DNA of 64,000 nt, from contig JAJSZS010000009.1 in NCBI GenBank assembly GCA_030262725.1, positions 25,005-89,004 on the forward strand, read 5' to 3'. Below the pieces are notes generated by a model. It was not told where the DNA came from and did no database searches. It saw nothing but the letters and a program-made list of their open reading frames with translations. Origin of the DNA: Candidatus Desulfofervidus auxilii. Its GTDB lineage: Bacteria > Desulfobacterota > Desulfofervidia > Desulfofervidales > Desulfofervidaceae. Within the stretch, counting starts at the first letter, position 1. Each line of letters opens with the position of its first letter. Shown here in pieces: positions 11,389 to 19,442 of this stretch. The translations under genes were made by a program, and so were the position numbers.

Positions 11389-12744
11389 ATGAAAGAGATT
11401 GAACATTTAAGATACATAGATACACATATTATTTGGCATCCATTTACACAGATGAAGGAGTATGAGAATGAGAATGCACCTATTATTGTAGCAGGTGAAG
11501 GAAATTATTTAATTGATATTGAGGGGAGACGTTATTTGGATGGTGTTTCTTCTTTATGGGTAAATATTCATGGACATAGGGTAAAGGAGATAGATGAGGC
11601 AATAAAGAGACAGCTTGATAAGATTGCCCATTCCACCCTTTTAGGTATTGGTAATGTGCCTTCCATTCAATTGGCAGAAAAGCTTATAAAGATTACACCA
11701 AAATGTCTTACCAAAATATTTTTTTCAGACAATGGTTCTACTGGAGTAGAGATTGCCTTAAAGATGGCATTCCAATACTTTCAAAATATTGGAAAGAAAG
11801 AAAAAAAGAGGTTTCTTTCCTTTTATAATGCATATCATGGAGACACTTTAGGAGCAGTTGGTGTAGGGGGTATCTCCCTTTTTCATCAAATTTATGGAGA
11901 TATTGTTATTTCATCTATAAAGGTACCTTCTCCCTATTGTTATCGCTGTCCTTATAAGAAAGAGCCATTAAATTGTAATAAAGAATGTTTTAAAGATTTA
12001 GAAGAAAATATAAGAAAATATGCATCTTCTTTAGCTGCTGTTATTATTGAGCCCATTATTCAGGCAGCAGCAGGTATGATTGTTTTTCCTAAAGGATATT
12101 TAAGGTTTTTAAGAGAACTATGTAATCATTATGAAATACTGCTTATCTGCGATGAAGTAGCAACTGGTTTTGGCAGAACAGGTAAGATGTTTGCCTGTGA
12201 ACATGAGGATGTTTGCCCTGATTTTATGGTCTTAAGCAAAGGGATTACAGGTGGATATCTACCTTTAGCAGCGACATTAACAACAGAAGAGGTCTATCAG
12301 GCATTTTATGATGATTATGAAAAGTTAAAGACATTCTTTCATGGTCATTCTTATACAGGCAATCCTTTAGGATGTGCAGCTGCTATAGCAAATATAGAAC
12401 TATTTGAAAAAAATAAAGTAATAGAAAGACTTTCTCCTAAAATTGATTTGCTCAAAAAGGAGCTTGAAAGATTTTTTGAGCTTAAGCATGTAGGGGACAT
12501 AAGGCAGGCAGGTTTCATGGTTGGGATAGAGCTTGTAAAGGAAAAAAGAAAAAAAACTCCTTTTCCTTTAAAGGAGCGTATAGGGCATAAAGTCATTAGA
12601 GCAGCAAGAAAAAGGGGATTAATTATAAGACCACTTGGTGATGTGATTGTTATCCTTCCACCATTAAGTATTAGTGAAGAAGAATTAAAGTTTCTTTGTC
12701 ATGTAGTTTATGAAAGTATAAAGGAAGTAACAGATGGAATGTAA
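11389..12744 (+). CDS. bioA: Adenosylmethionine-8-amino-7-oxononanoate aminotransferase
   Basis: The protein has 451 residues, a class III aminotransferase. It shows WHPFTQM near the N terminus, DGVSSLWVNIHGH, FFSDNGSTGVEIALKMA, DEVATGFGRTGKMFACE and the PLP lysine in LSKGITGG (K284). A four-cysteine insert (YCYRCPYKKEPLNCNKEC) could bind a metal and occurs in some BioA proteins. It converts KAPA to DAPA using SAM or another amino donor. It overlaps the following esterase by 11 bases. Confidence 0.95.
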   Translation: MKEIEHLRYIDTHIIWHPFTQMKEYENENAPIIVAGEGNYLIDIEGRRYLDGVSSLWVNIHGHRVKEIDEAIKRQLDKIAHSTLLGIGNVPSIQLAEKLIKITPKCLTKIFFSDNGSTGVEIALKMAFQYFQNIGKKEKKRFLSFYNAYHGDTLGAVGVGGISLFHQIYGDIVISSIKVPSPYCYRCPYKKEPLNCNKECFKDLEENIRKYASSLAAVIIEPIIQAAAGMIVFPKGYLRFLRELCNHYEILLICDEVATGFGRTGKMFACEHEDVCPDFMVLSKGITGGYLPLAATLTTEEVYQAFYDDYEKLKTFFHGHSYTGNPLGCAAAIANIELFEKNKVIERLSPKIDLLKKELERFFELKHVGDIRQAGFMVGIELVKEKRKKTPFPLKERIGHKVIRAARKRGLIIRPLGDVIVILPPLSISEEELKFLCHVVYESIKEVTDGM

Positions 12745-13384
12745 GATATTTTTAAAAAATGTTTTAGATACACCCACCTATTTTTTATCTCCTCCTTCTG
12801 CCAAAGATAATGCCATTGTTTTACATGGTTATGGAAGTAATAAAGAGGAGATAATTGGTTGTGCCTTAACAATAGCAAGGGCAAATTTTAATGTATATGT
12901 GCCTGACTTACCAGGTCATGGAGAAAATAAAGAAACATTTAATTTAAAGACATTAAAAAAATTTGTTGAAGGACTTAAAAGATTTGAATTTAAATTAGCT
13001 CTTGGTCATAGCCTTGGGGCAAGGATTGTCTTTCAGCTTCCTTGTGAAAGGATTATCTTAATTTCCCCTCCTTTAGAAGCTATATTTGATGGGACAAAAA
13101 AAGAACTTTTAACTATTTTAAGAGCAAGAAGGGTAAAAGAAGAAAAATATTATGAAGGTTTAAGAGATGCCTTGAAATCATTGCCAATAACTTTTAAAGC
13201 ATTTAAGGAAATTTTGTTTATTTATGCAAAAAATGATCTTTTAACTGTCAAAGAGGCAGCAAAAAGGGCAAGGGTATTAAATATAAAAATAGAAATTATC
13301 CCTGATGCAAATCACAATGATGTTATTTCATCTCAAATTACTTTTAAAAGGATAAAAGAATGGTTATCCCATTCTCTTTATTAG
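12734..13384 (+). CDS. Alpha/beta hydrolase, probable pimeloyl-ACP methyl ester esterase
   Basis: The protein has 216 residues with an alpha/beta-hydrolase fold. It has the oxyanion region LHGYGS, nucleophile elbow GHSLGA (S93), acid in AKNDLLT (D168) and histidine in DANHNDV (H194). It is wedged by overlaps between bioA and bioC. BioC makes the methyl ester that a BioH-type esterase must later remove, so this gene very likely fills the BioH step. It does not look like a close match to BioH, BioG, BioK, BioJ or BioV by eye, so no symbol is given. The function is inferred from fold plus context. Confidence 0.75.
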   Translation: MECKIFLKNVLDTPTYFLSPPSAKDNAIVLHGYGSNKEEIIGCALTIARANFNVYVPDLPGHGENKETFNLKTLKKFVEGLKRFEFKLALGHSLGARIVFQLPCERIILISPPLEAIFDGTKKELLTILRARRVKEEKYYEGLRDALKSLPITFKAFKEILFIYAKNDLLTVKEAAKRARVLNIKIEIIPDANHNDVISSQITFKRIKEWLSHSLY

Positions 13385-14109
13385 CTGATTTATATGAAAA
13401 TAAAATAAATTTTTGGTTTTATTATTATATTGCAGATGCCTTATGTAAATTAATAAAAGATTTTTCTTTCAAAAATATTTTAGAGCTTGGAGCAGGTACA
13501 GGTATCTCTACGCAGGTTTTAAAAAGATACTTTCCTAAGGCAAAGATTTTTGCTACTGATCCATGTATAGAGATGTTGAGATTAGCAAAAAATAAGAATT
13601 TAAATAATGTAGATTATCTTGTTTTAAAAGCAGAGGATGTTATTTCTCTTAAAGAAAAATATGACCTTATCTTTGGTAACTTTTGTTATCATTGGTTTGA
13701 AAATGGTACAGCAATTAGATTAAAAAAATGTCTTAAAAAAGATGGTGTTTTAGCCTTTTCTATACCAATCAATTGTGCAGATGGTCTTTTAGGAAATAAG
13801 TTACTTTTAAATGTTTATCGCAATTTAAAAAAACATTATCATTTTTCTCATAGACCTTCATTGAGGTTTAAAGAGATATTAAAAGAGTTTAAGGACTTTA
13901 AATTATCTTACCATTTTCTCTCTTTTTCTGAATCTTATTCTGCTAATGAATGGTTTAAAATCTTATATAGTCGTGGTTCATGGCATTATCTTTTTAAAGG
14001 ATATATAAAAGAGGCAAAAGATTTTTGGTTAAAATATGAAAATAAAAAAGAAATACCTTTAAGATGGCATATTTTACTTTTAATTGGGATTAATAATGGA
14101 AAATCTTAA
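13360..14109 (+). CDS. bioC: Malonyl-ACP O-methyltransferase
   Basis: The protein has 249 residues, a class I SAM methyltransferase with motif I ILELGAGTG (residues 40-48), an acidic strand end (ATDPC) and GNFCYHWF after strand 4, typical of BioC. It methylates malonyl-ACP so that fatty-acid synthase can build pimeloyl-ACP methyl ester. The start lies 25 bases inside the esterase gene. The stop overlaps bioB. The assignment rests on fold plus its place in the operon. Confidence 0.88.
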   Translation: MVIPFSLLADLYENKINFWFYYYIADALCKLIKDFSFKNILELGAGTGISTQVLKRYFPKAKIFATDPCIEMLRLAKNKNLNNVDYLVLKAEDVISLKEKYDLIFGNFCYHWFENGTAIRLKKCLKKDGVLAFSIPINCADGLLGNKLLLNVYRNLKKHYHFSHRPSLRFKEILKEFKDFKLSYHFLSFSESYSANEWFKILYSRGSWHYLFKGYIKEAKDFWLKYENKKEIPLRWHILLLIGINNGKS

Positions 14110-15073
14110 ACTTATTGAAGAAATAGCAAAAAGGATATTAAAAGGTAAAGATATCTCCTTTGATGATGCTTATTATTTAATGAAAATAAAAGGGGCAGAT
14201 ATTTATCATCTTCTTGCTTGGGCAAATCAGATAAGGGAGAAATTTAAAGGTAAAATAATAAATTTTTGTGGTATTATCAATGCAAAGTCAGGAAAATGCA
14301 GTGAAGATTGTGCCTTTTGTGCCCAATCAATTTATCATAAAACAAAAATAAGAGTTTATCCTTTAATGAGTGTTAAGGAGATTGTTTCTGAGGCAAAAGA
14401 GAGGATAAAACAAGGGGCAAAAAGAATAAGTATTGTAACAAGTGGACGAAAAGTAAATAATGAAGAATTAAAGATAATCTGTGAGGCAATAAGATATATA
14501 AAAGATATGGGGGTATTTAGCTGTGTATCTTTAGGGTTACTTGATAAAGAAGCACTTTTAAAATTAAAAGAAGCAGGTTTAAATCGTTATCATCACAATC
14601 TTCAAACATCAGAGGATTTTTATCCAAAGATATGTACAACTCATAGTTATGAAGAAAAAATAAATACTATAAAAGATGCAAAAGAAATAGGGCTTTCTGT
14701 TTGTTGTGGTGGCATTATGGGGATGGGAGAAAAAGAAGAGGATCAAATAAAATTAGCATTTTTATTAAAAAAATTAAATGTAGATGCAATACCAATAAAC
14801 TTTCTTCATCCAATTGCTGGAACAAGATTGGAACATTTAAAACTTTTAACTCCACTTAATTGCTTAAAGATTATTGCCATTTATCGTTTTATTTTGCCAG
14901 ATAAAGAGATTATTATCTGTGGTGGAAGGGAATTAAATTTAAGGCAATTACAAAACTTTATGTTTGTTGCTGGAGCAACTGGCACTATTGTTGGAAACTA
15001 TCTCACTACAAAAGGACGCACCCCAGAGGCAGATATAGAATTGGCAGAGGATATGGAGTTAAAAATTAAATAA
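14096..15073 (+). CDS. bioB: Biotin synthase
   Basis: The protein has 325 residues from the ATG at 14096; a TTG four codons earlier is possible but less likely. The radical SAM cluster CSEDCAFC (C68, C72, C75) has the usual CxxxCxxC spacing, with GCC.G...GMGE and the C-terminal FVAGATGTIVGNYLTT. It inserts sulfur into dethiobiotin using SAM and an auxiliary [2Fe-2S] cluster. It is the last gene of the biotin operon. Its 3' end overlaps the convergent aroA by 15 bases. Confidence 0.95.
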   Translation: MENLKLIEEIAKRILKGKDISFDDAYYLMKIKGADIYHLLAWANQIREKFKGKIINFCGIINAKSGKCSEDCAFCAQSIYHKTKIRVYPLMSVKEIVSEAKERIKQGAKRISIVTSGRKVNNEELKIICEAIRYIKDMGVFSCVSLGLLDKEALLKLKEAGLNRYHHNLQTSEDFYPKICTTHSYEEKINTIKDAKEIGLSVCCGGIMGMGEKEEDQIKLAFLLKKLNVDAIPINFLHPIAGTRLEHLKLLTPLNCLKIIAIYRFILPDKEIIICGGRELNLRQLQNFMFVAGATGTIVGNYLTTKGRTPEADIELAEDMELKIK

Positions 15074-16318
15074 CTCTGTTTCCCAAAATCCTGGGAAGGA
15101 TTTTTTTACACAATCTGGATTTATGATTTCAATCTCTGGTACTTTAAGTCCAGCAATAGCAAAACTCATAGCAATACGATGGTCATTATACGTTTCAATA
15201 ATGGTTCCATGTGGTTTTCCACCCTCAATAATAAGACCATCCTTTTTTTCTTCTACATTTATACCTATCTTTTTTAACTCATTAGCTAAAGCATGGAGAC
15301 GGTCACATTCTTTATAACGTAAATGGGCAACATTTTTTATTTCTGTAACACCTTTTGCAAATGCAGCTACTATAGCTAAAGTAGGTACTACATCAGGCAT
15401 ATTGTTCATATCAACACTGATCCCTTTTAAATCTTTACCTATTACTTTTATTCCATTTTCTTTTATTTCAACCTTACAGCCCATTTTTTCTAAGATCCAA
15501 ACAAATCCTATATCTGCTTGAGCAGAATCAGCATTAATTGGGCTTACTGTAATTTCACCTTTTAAAATAGCAGCTGCTGCCCAAAAATAAGATGCAGTTG
15601 AACAATCACCCTCAATGATATAATCTCTTGCCTTATAATTACCCTTTGGCACAAAAAAATATTGATAATCTTTATTTTCTACTTGGATACCAAAATCCTT
15701 CATTACTTTAAGAGTTAAATCTACATATGGTTTTGAAGAAAGTTTTCCTTTTACTTCAATAATACAATCATTTTCTGCATAGGGGGCAGCTAATAAAAGA
15801 CCTGAAACAAATTGGCTACTAATAGATGCATCTATCTGTGTTTTTCCACCTTTAATACCATCTGCCTTAATAATCACTGGAGGACAACCATTGTCTTTTT
15901 CTGTATAAGCATCTACTTTCCATATCTTTAATGCATCAATTAAAGGTTGAATTGGTCTTTGTTGCATGCGTTCATTGCCTGTCAAGATAAATTGCCCTTT
16001 TCCTAAAGCACAAATGGCTGTTAAAAGACGCATTGATGTACCTGAGTTTCCTAAATAAATTGGATTTTTAGGAGAAGATATCTTTCCATTCTTACCATAT
16101 ATTTTAGCTGTATTATTTAAGGTTTCTATTTTAATACCCATTTGCTTTAAAGCAGATATGGTCAATAAGGTATCTTCAGCTAAAAGCAAATTTTTAAGTA
16201 AAGATTCACCTTCTGCCAAAGCAGCAACAATCAATGCCCTATGTGTTAAACTCTTTGAACCAGGAACATTGATATCTAATTTTATCCCTTCATTTAAGGG
16301 AAGGATTTTTCTTTTCAT
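15059..16318 (-). CDS. aroA: 3-phosphoshikimate 1-carboxyvinyltransferase (EPSP synthase)
   Basis: The protein has 419 residues with PGSKSLTHRALIVAALAEG at the N terminus, GNSGTSMRLL, QRPIQPLIDAL, EGDCSTASYFWAAAAIL and YNDHRIAMSFAIAGL. It joins PEP to shikimate-3-phosphate. It is the last gene of the minus-strand aromatic operon and overlaps the upstream aroE by 29 bases. The start fits the family, since the substrate-binding K and S lie close to the N terminus. Confidence 0.95.
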   Translation of the reverse strand: MKRKILPLNEGIKLDINVPGSKSLTHRALIVAALAEGESLLKNLLLAEDTLLTISALKQMGIKIETLNNTAKIYGKNGKISSPKNPIYLGNSGTSMRLLTAICALGKGQFILTGNERMQQRPIQPLIDALKIWKVDAYTEKDNGCPPVIIKADGIKGGKTQIDASISSQFVSGLLLAAPYAENDCIIEVKGKLSSKPYVDLTLKVMKDFGIQVENKDYQYFFVPKGNYKARDYIIEGDCSTASYFWAAAAILKGEITVSPINADSAQADIGFVWILEKMGCKVEIKENGIKVIGKDLKGISVDMNNMPDVVPTLAIVAAFAKGVTEIKNVAHLRYKECDRLHALANELKKIGINVEEKKDGLIIEGGKPHGTIIETYNDHRIAMSFAIAGLKVPEIEIINPDCVKKSFPGFWETELFNF

Positions 16319-17126
16319 TTTTCAATACTTCTTTTGCTACTTTAAACATCTCTTCTACTGGTGCCTCCTTTCCTGTCCACAATCTAAATTGTTCTGCCCC
16401 TTGATAAACCAGCATCTTTAACCCTATTACTGTTTGACAACCCATTTCCTCTGCTTCTCTTAAAAGTCTTGTTTTTAAAGGATGATAAACAATATCCATA
16501 ACTAAAGAAAAATTTTTAAGGATATCCTTTTTTAAAGGAGTATCTTCTATCTTTGGCCACATACCTACTGGTGTAGTATTGATTAATCCATAAGCCTTTA
16601 TTTCTGAAGCCTTTTCTAAAGGTAATGCCTTTACCTTAAATTCATTTGCTAAGGCTAGCCCTTTTTCATAAGTCCTATTTAAAATAATTATTTCAGCTCC
16701 TTCCTTTTTAAGTCCATAAACTACTGCCCTAGCTGCTCCACCAGCACCAAGGACAATAAATCTTTTCTTTGAAATTTCTCCTTTTTCTTTTAAGGAAAGG
16801 ATAACACCTAACCAGTCAGTATTAAAACCAAAAAGCTTTCCATCTTTATTTACCACTGTATTTACTGCCCCAATCTCTTTTGCTGTTTCATCTATTTTAT
16901 CTAAAAAAGACATAATTTCTACTTTATGTGGTATAGTCACACTTAGCCCTTTAATGCCAAGTGCCCTTACTCCCTTTATAGCTGATGCTAAATCATTTAC
17001 TTCAAATGCTACATAAATAGCATTAAGATTATAATAATTAAATGCTATGTTTTGGATGATAGGACTTAAACTATGCCTTACTGGATAACCAATTACAGCA
17101 TAAACATCTGTTTCTGCATTAATCAT
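16290..17126 (-). CDS. aroE: Shikimate dehydrogenase (NADP+)
   Basis: The protein has 278 residues with the substrate domain VIGYPVRHSLSPIIQNIAFN and VTIPHKVEIM, then the dinucleotide loop VLGAGGAARAVVYGL and NTTPVGMWP. It reduces 3-dehydroshikimate. It overlaps the upstream dehydroquinate synthase II gene by four bases, so the two are translationally coupled in one operon. Confidence 0.95.
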   Translation of the reverse strand: MINAETDVYAVIGYPVRHSLSPIIQNIAFNYYNLNAIYVAFEVNDLASAIKGVRALGIKGLSVTIPHKVEIMSFLDKIDETAKEIGAVNTVVNKDGKLFGFNTDWLGVILSLKEKGEISKKRFIVLGAGGAARAVVYGLKKEGAEIIILNRTYEKGLALANEFKVKALPLEKASEIKAYGLINTTPVGMWPKIEDTPLKKDILKNFSLVMDIVYHPLKTRLLREAEEMGCQTVIGLKMLVYQGAEQFRLWTGKEAPVEEMFKVAKEVLKNEKKNPSLK

Positions 17127-18115
17127 TTTTCCATAATAGTCTCTTCTACTTTAATGCCAAAATGGCGACCTGCCTTTTCTATCGCTACAACTACTTCATC
17201 ACCTGGTTTTAACTGCACTACAGAAATAGGTTTACCTTTAGGGGTGGTAAGACGGATTGTCTCAGCATTTTGCAATATAGTAGAAATTGTTTCCCCTTCT
17301 ACCTCTGCCTCAACTAATAAAAGTGGACGCCTTTCTACCTTTACCCTACCTACTACACCAGGTCTAGTTTCACCTTGATGATTCACAATTAATACTTCAT
17401 CTCCTGCCTTTAATTCAGAAAGATACTTTGTCTTCCCACCTATTACTCTGATATAGGCATGTACTGGACCTGCATTTACCCTAAATGGTCTTGGAGTAAC
17501 ATAAGGATTCTCTACATTTTCTGCATGGACAAGGAATAATCCACCACTGCTATTTCCCACAAGCATACCTTCTCCAATAGCCATTAAATCACATGTATCT
17601 ACACAAACACGATAACCCATCCCCAGTTGTTTAATATTTTTTACTTTAGCCACTTTAACTTCTATCTTCTCTGACCACCTTTTTACTAAATCCAAAATCT
17701 TTTTTACCTCACTAATATCCTTTGTATTTACTACTACTCCATCTACACCTCTTTCTAATATTCCAAGTAAAGTTCTAGCTTCTTCTGCAGTGCTTGCCTC
17801 AGCAAAGAGATTTGTTGTTTGGGCAACAAGGTTTTCTAATGGAATAATCTTCCAATCTTTAGCTGTGACAACAACAATCTTTTCCTTTGTTAATTTTAAA
17901 ATCTTTTCTTCATCTTCTTTACTTTTTATCTCATAAAAAACCACATCTTTATCAATCTTTATATCTCCATCTGCTGCTACTGTTTTCATCCTTCCCAAAG
18001 CCTTTACTGCTTCAGTCTTTCCTTCTTCTACTACAATGGCATCTGCCCCACCCTCAATAGCGGTAGTAACTAATTTTTTCTGCCAAGGTATAACTTTTAC
18101 CCATACTTTTTTCAT
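17123..18115 (-). CDS. 3-dehydroquinate synthase II (AroB', archaeal type)
   Basis: The protein has 330 residues. It has the family's characteristic N terminus (KVWVKVIPWQKKLVTTAIEGGADAIVVE) and conserved C-terminal half (MGYRVCVDTCDLMAIGEGMLVGNSSGGLFLVHAE..., RPFRVNAGPVHAYI). This NAD-dependent enzyme oxidises and cyclises the ADTH product to 3-dehydroquinate, replacing classical AroB. It lies one base after the ADTH synthase gene stop, matching the two-step pathway. The family is archaeal in origin but is also found in some Desulfobacterota. Confidence 0.93.
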   Translation of the reverse strand: MKKVWVKVIPWQKKLVTTAIEGGADAIVVEEGKTEAVKALGRMKTVAADGDIKIDKDVVFYEIKSKEDEEKILKLTKEKIVVVTAKDWKIIPLENLVAQTTNLFAEASTAEEARTLLGILERGVDGVVVNTKDISEVKKILDLVKRWSEKIEVKVAKVKNIKQLGMGYRVCVDTCDLMAIGEGMLVGNSSGGLFLVHAENVENPYVTPRPFRVNAGPVHAYIRVIGGKTKYLSELKAGDEVLIVNHQGETRPGVVGRVKVERRPLLLVEAEVEGETISTILQNAETIRLTTPKGKPISVVQLKPGDEVVVAIEKAGRHFGIKVEETIMEK

Positions 18116-18116
18116 C

Positions 18117-18935
18117 TTAATCCTCCAATTCTTTCATAGCTTCCTCAACACTTATATTTTCATGGACTATCCTAGCGATAGCCCTTACTATCTTTCTTGG
18201 ATCTTTATGTTGGAAGGCATTCCTTCCAATAGAAACACCTGCACCACCTGCTTCTATTGCCCCCTTTACCATTTCTAAAACTGCTTTATCTGAATCCATT
18301 TTTGGCCCGCCAGCAATCACTACTGGCACTGGACAGCCTTCAACTACCTTTCTAAATGTCTCTGATGAACCTGTATAAGATACTTTTACTACATCTGCCC
18401 CCAATTCTGCCCCTAATCTTGCACAATGGGCAATAATATCTGGATCATAACTATCTTTAATCTTTGGCCCTCTTGGATAAACCATGGCTAATAAAGGCAT
18501 ACCCCATTCTAAAGCCTTCTGTGCAACTTCACCAAAATCCCTTAACATTTCCCTTTCATTCTCATCACCAAGATTAACATGGATAGATACACCATCTGCT
18601 CCTAATTTTATCGCCTCTTCTACTGTACAAACAAGTGTCTTTGTATTTGGATGTGGAGATAAAGAAGTGCTACCAGAAAGATGAATAATTAAACCTACAT
18701 CAGGGCCTCCACCTCTATGACCTGCTGTTACAATTCCTTTATGAATAACAATGGCATTTGCTCCCCCAAGCGCTACTTCATTGATTATTGTCTTCATATC
18801 TGTTAAACCTAAAATAGGACCAACAGTAACACCATGATCCATAGGTATGATTACAGTCTTTCCTGTTTCTCGATTAAAGATCCTTTCTAACCGTATCCTT
18901 TTTCCAATCTGTTTCCCTGCTAAAGCAATTCCCAT
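18117..18935 (-). CDS. 2-amino-3,7-dideoxy-D-threo-hept-6-ulosonate (ADTH) synthase
   Basis: The protein has 272 residues, a DhnA/FbaB-class I aldolase barrel: [69 protein letters not shown] and [13 protein letters not shown]. It condenses a 6-deoxy-5-ketofructose phosphate with aspartate semialdehyde, the first step of the archaeal-type shikimate route. The ATG at 18935 is preferred because the ribosome site AGGAGG lies six bases upstream; the TTG at 18941 abuts that site. It heads the aromatic operon behind the attenuator leader. Confidence 0.92.
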   Translation of the reverse strand: MGIALAGKQIGKRIRLERIFNRETGKTVIIPMDHGVTVGPILGLTDMKTIINEVALGGANAIVIHKGIVTAGHRGGGPDVGLIIHLSGSTSLSPHPNTKTLVCTVEEAIKLGADGVSIHVNLGDENEREMLRDFGEVAQKALEWGMPLLAMVYPRGPKIKDSYDPDIIAHCARLGAELGADVVKVSYTGSSETFRKVVEGCPVPVVIAGGPKMDSDKAVLEMVKGAIEAGGAGVSIGRNAFQHKDPRKIVRAIARIVHENISVEEAMKELED

Positions 18936-18962
18936 TTTCAACCTCCTTTTCTATTTTAAAAT

Positions 18963-18991
18963 AAAAAAGCCGTGAAGGTTCACTCCACGGC
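18963..18991 (-). terminator. Attenuator terminator of the aromatic operon
   Basis: On the minus strand GCCGTG (18991-18986) pairs with CACGGC (18974-18969), followed directly by six T residues (18968-18963). It lies about 30 bases before the first structural gene, inside the leader. It can therefore act as a conditional terminator rather than an end-of-operon signal. Confidence 0.8.
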
Positions 18992-19080
18992 TTTTCTATT
19001 TCAGCCGTGGGCGCCTGTTTGGTCTGCCCACGGCCTTTCTCCTTTTTATAGTTTCAAAAGACAGTGGGCAGACCCCACTT
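18963..19080 (-). promoter_or_regulatory. Transcription attenuator: competing leader hairpins
   Basis: There are five segments in order on the minus strand. Segment 1 is GGTCTGCCCAC (19074-19064, inside the leader peptide). Segment 2 is GGCCGTGGGCAGACC (19035-19021). Segment 3 is GCCCACGGC (19012-19004). Segment 4 is GCCGTGG (18991-18985). Segment 5 is CACGGC plus T-run (18974-18963). Segments 1 and 2 pair perfectly over 11 bp, 2 and 3 over 9 bp, 3 and 4 over 7 bp, 4 and 5 over 6 bp. Pairing 1:2 frees 3 to sequester 4 and allow readthrough; pairing 2:3 releases 4:5, the terminator. A ribosome at the leader stop would cover segment 1 but leave segment 2 free. Confidence 0.85.
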
Positions 19081-19122
19081 ATAATAATAAAAATAACCGT
19101 ATTTTAAACCTACCTTCTTCAT
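19054..19122 (-). CDS. Aromatic-rich leader peptide of the aro operon
   Basis: This is a 22-residue frame, ATG at 19122 to TGA at 19054. Eight of 22 residues are aromatic, with the run YGYFYYYKW at residues 8-16 (five Tyr and one Phe in total before the Trp) and a final Phe. It begins about 12 bases after the predicted transcription start and ends about 20 bases before attenuator segment 2. A purine-rich stretch (AAAAAGAG) precedes the ATG. It presumably senses charged Tyr/Phe/Trp tRNA for the downstream aromatic enzymes. Too short for automated gene calls. Confidence 0.85.
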   Translation of the reverse strand: MKKVGLKYGYFYYYKWGLPTVF

Positions 19123-19140
19123 CTCTTTTTCAATCCGAGT

Positions 19141-19169
19141 CTATTAACATGCAAAAAAAATGTTGTCAA
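19141..19169 (-). promoter_or_regulatory. Promoter of the aromatic operon
   Basis: On the minus strand, a perfect -35 TTGACA (19169-19164), a 17-base spacer and -10 TAATAG (19146-19141). The predicted start is near 19134, giving a leader of about 200 bases. The -35 overlaps base for base the -35 of a divergent plus-strand promoter. Confidence 0.8.
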
Positions 19170-19191
19170 TACCATTTTTTTCTTTTATAAA
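19163..19191 (+). promoter_or_regulatory. Divergent promoter for the zinc-ribbon gene
   Basis: TTGTCA (19163-19168), 17 bases, TATAAA (19186-19191). The predicted start is about 19198, only a few bases before the ATG at 19202, so the transcript may be leaderless. The -35 is shared with the divergent aro promoter. Confidence 0.6.
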
Positions 19192-19201
19192 ATCTAAAAT
19201 A

Positions 19202-19432
19202 ATGTTAATTGTAAAATGTGCTAAATGTAAAAGAAAAATATTTAAATATTTAAAAATCGGAAAGGGGCGTTTATTACGTTGCTGGAAGGAACGGATAATT
19301 AAAAATTATAGTGTGCAAGAAGGTATTAAAGTTAAATGTCAATGTGGTAATGTGATTGGCATTGATAAAGGAAGATGGATAAAAATGAAACAAAATGCTT
19401 TTATTTATTCAGGTACAGTAATAAGGAAATAG
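19202..19432 (+). CDS. Small zinc-ribbon protein of unknown function
   Basis: The protein has 76 residues with CAKC near the N terminus and CQCG in the middle, a likely zinc ribbon, and many basic residues. The body reads KYLKIGKGRLLRCWKERI and GNVIGIDKGRWIKMKQNAF. It resembles a small conserved family without known function. The ATG at 19202 is chosen because the conserved IVKCAKC block starts there; no ribosome site is visible, and the predicted promoter would give an almost leaderless mRNA. It lies ten bases upstream of the aldo/keto reductase. Confidence 0.7.
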   Translation: MLIVKCAKCKRKIFKYLKIGKGRLLRCWKERIIKNYSVQEGIKVKCQCGNVIGIDKGRWIKMKQNAFIYSGTVIRK

Positions 19433-19442
19433 GAGTAGTGAG

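Noticed and set aside
18935..19134. The aro leader as a T-box or metabolite riboswitch
   Set aside because: No T-box sequence (TGGNACCGCG-type) is present, and the aromatic-rich leader peptide explains the competing hairpins better.
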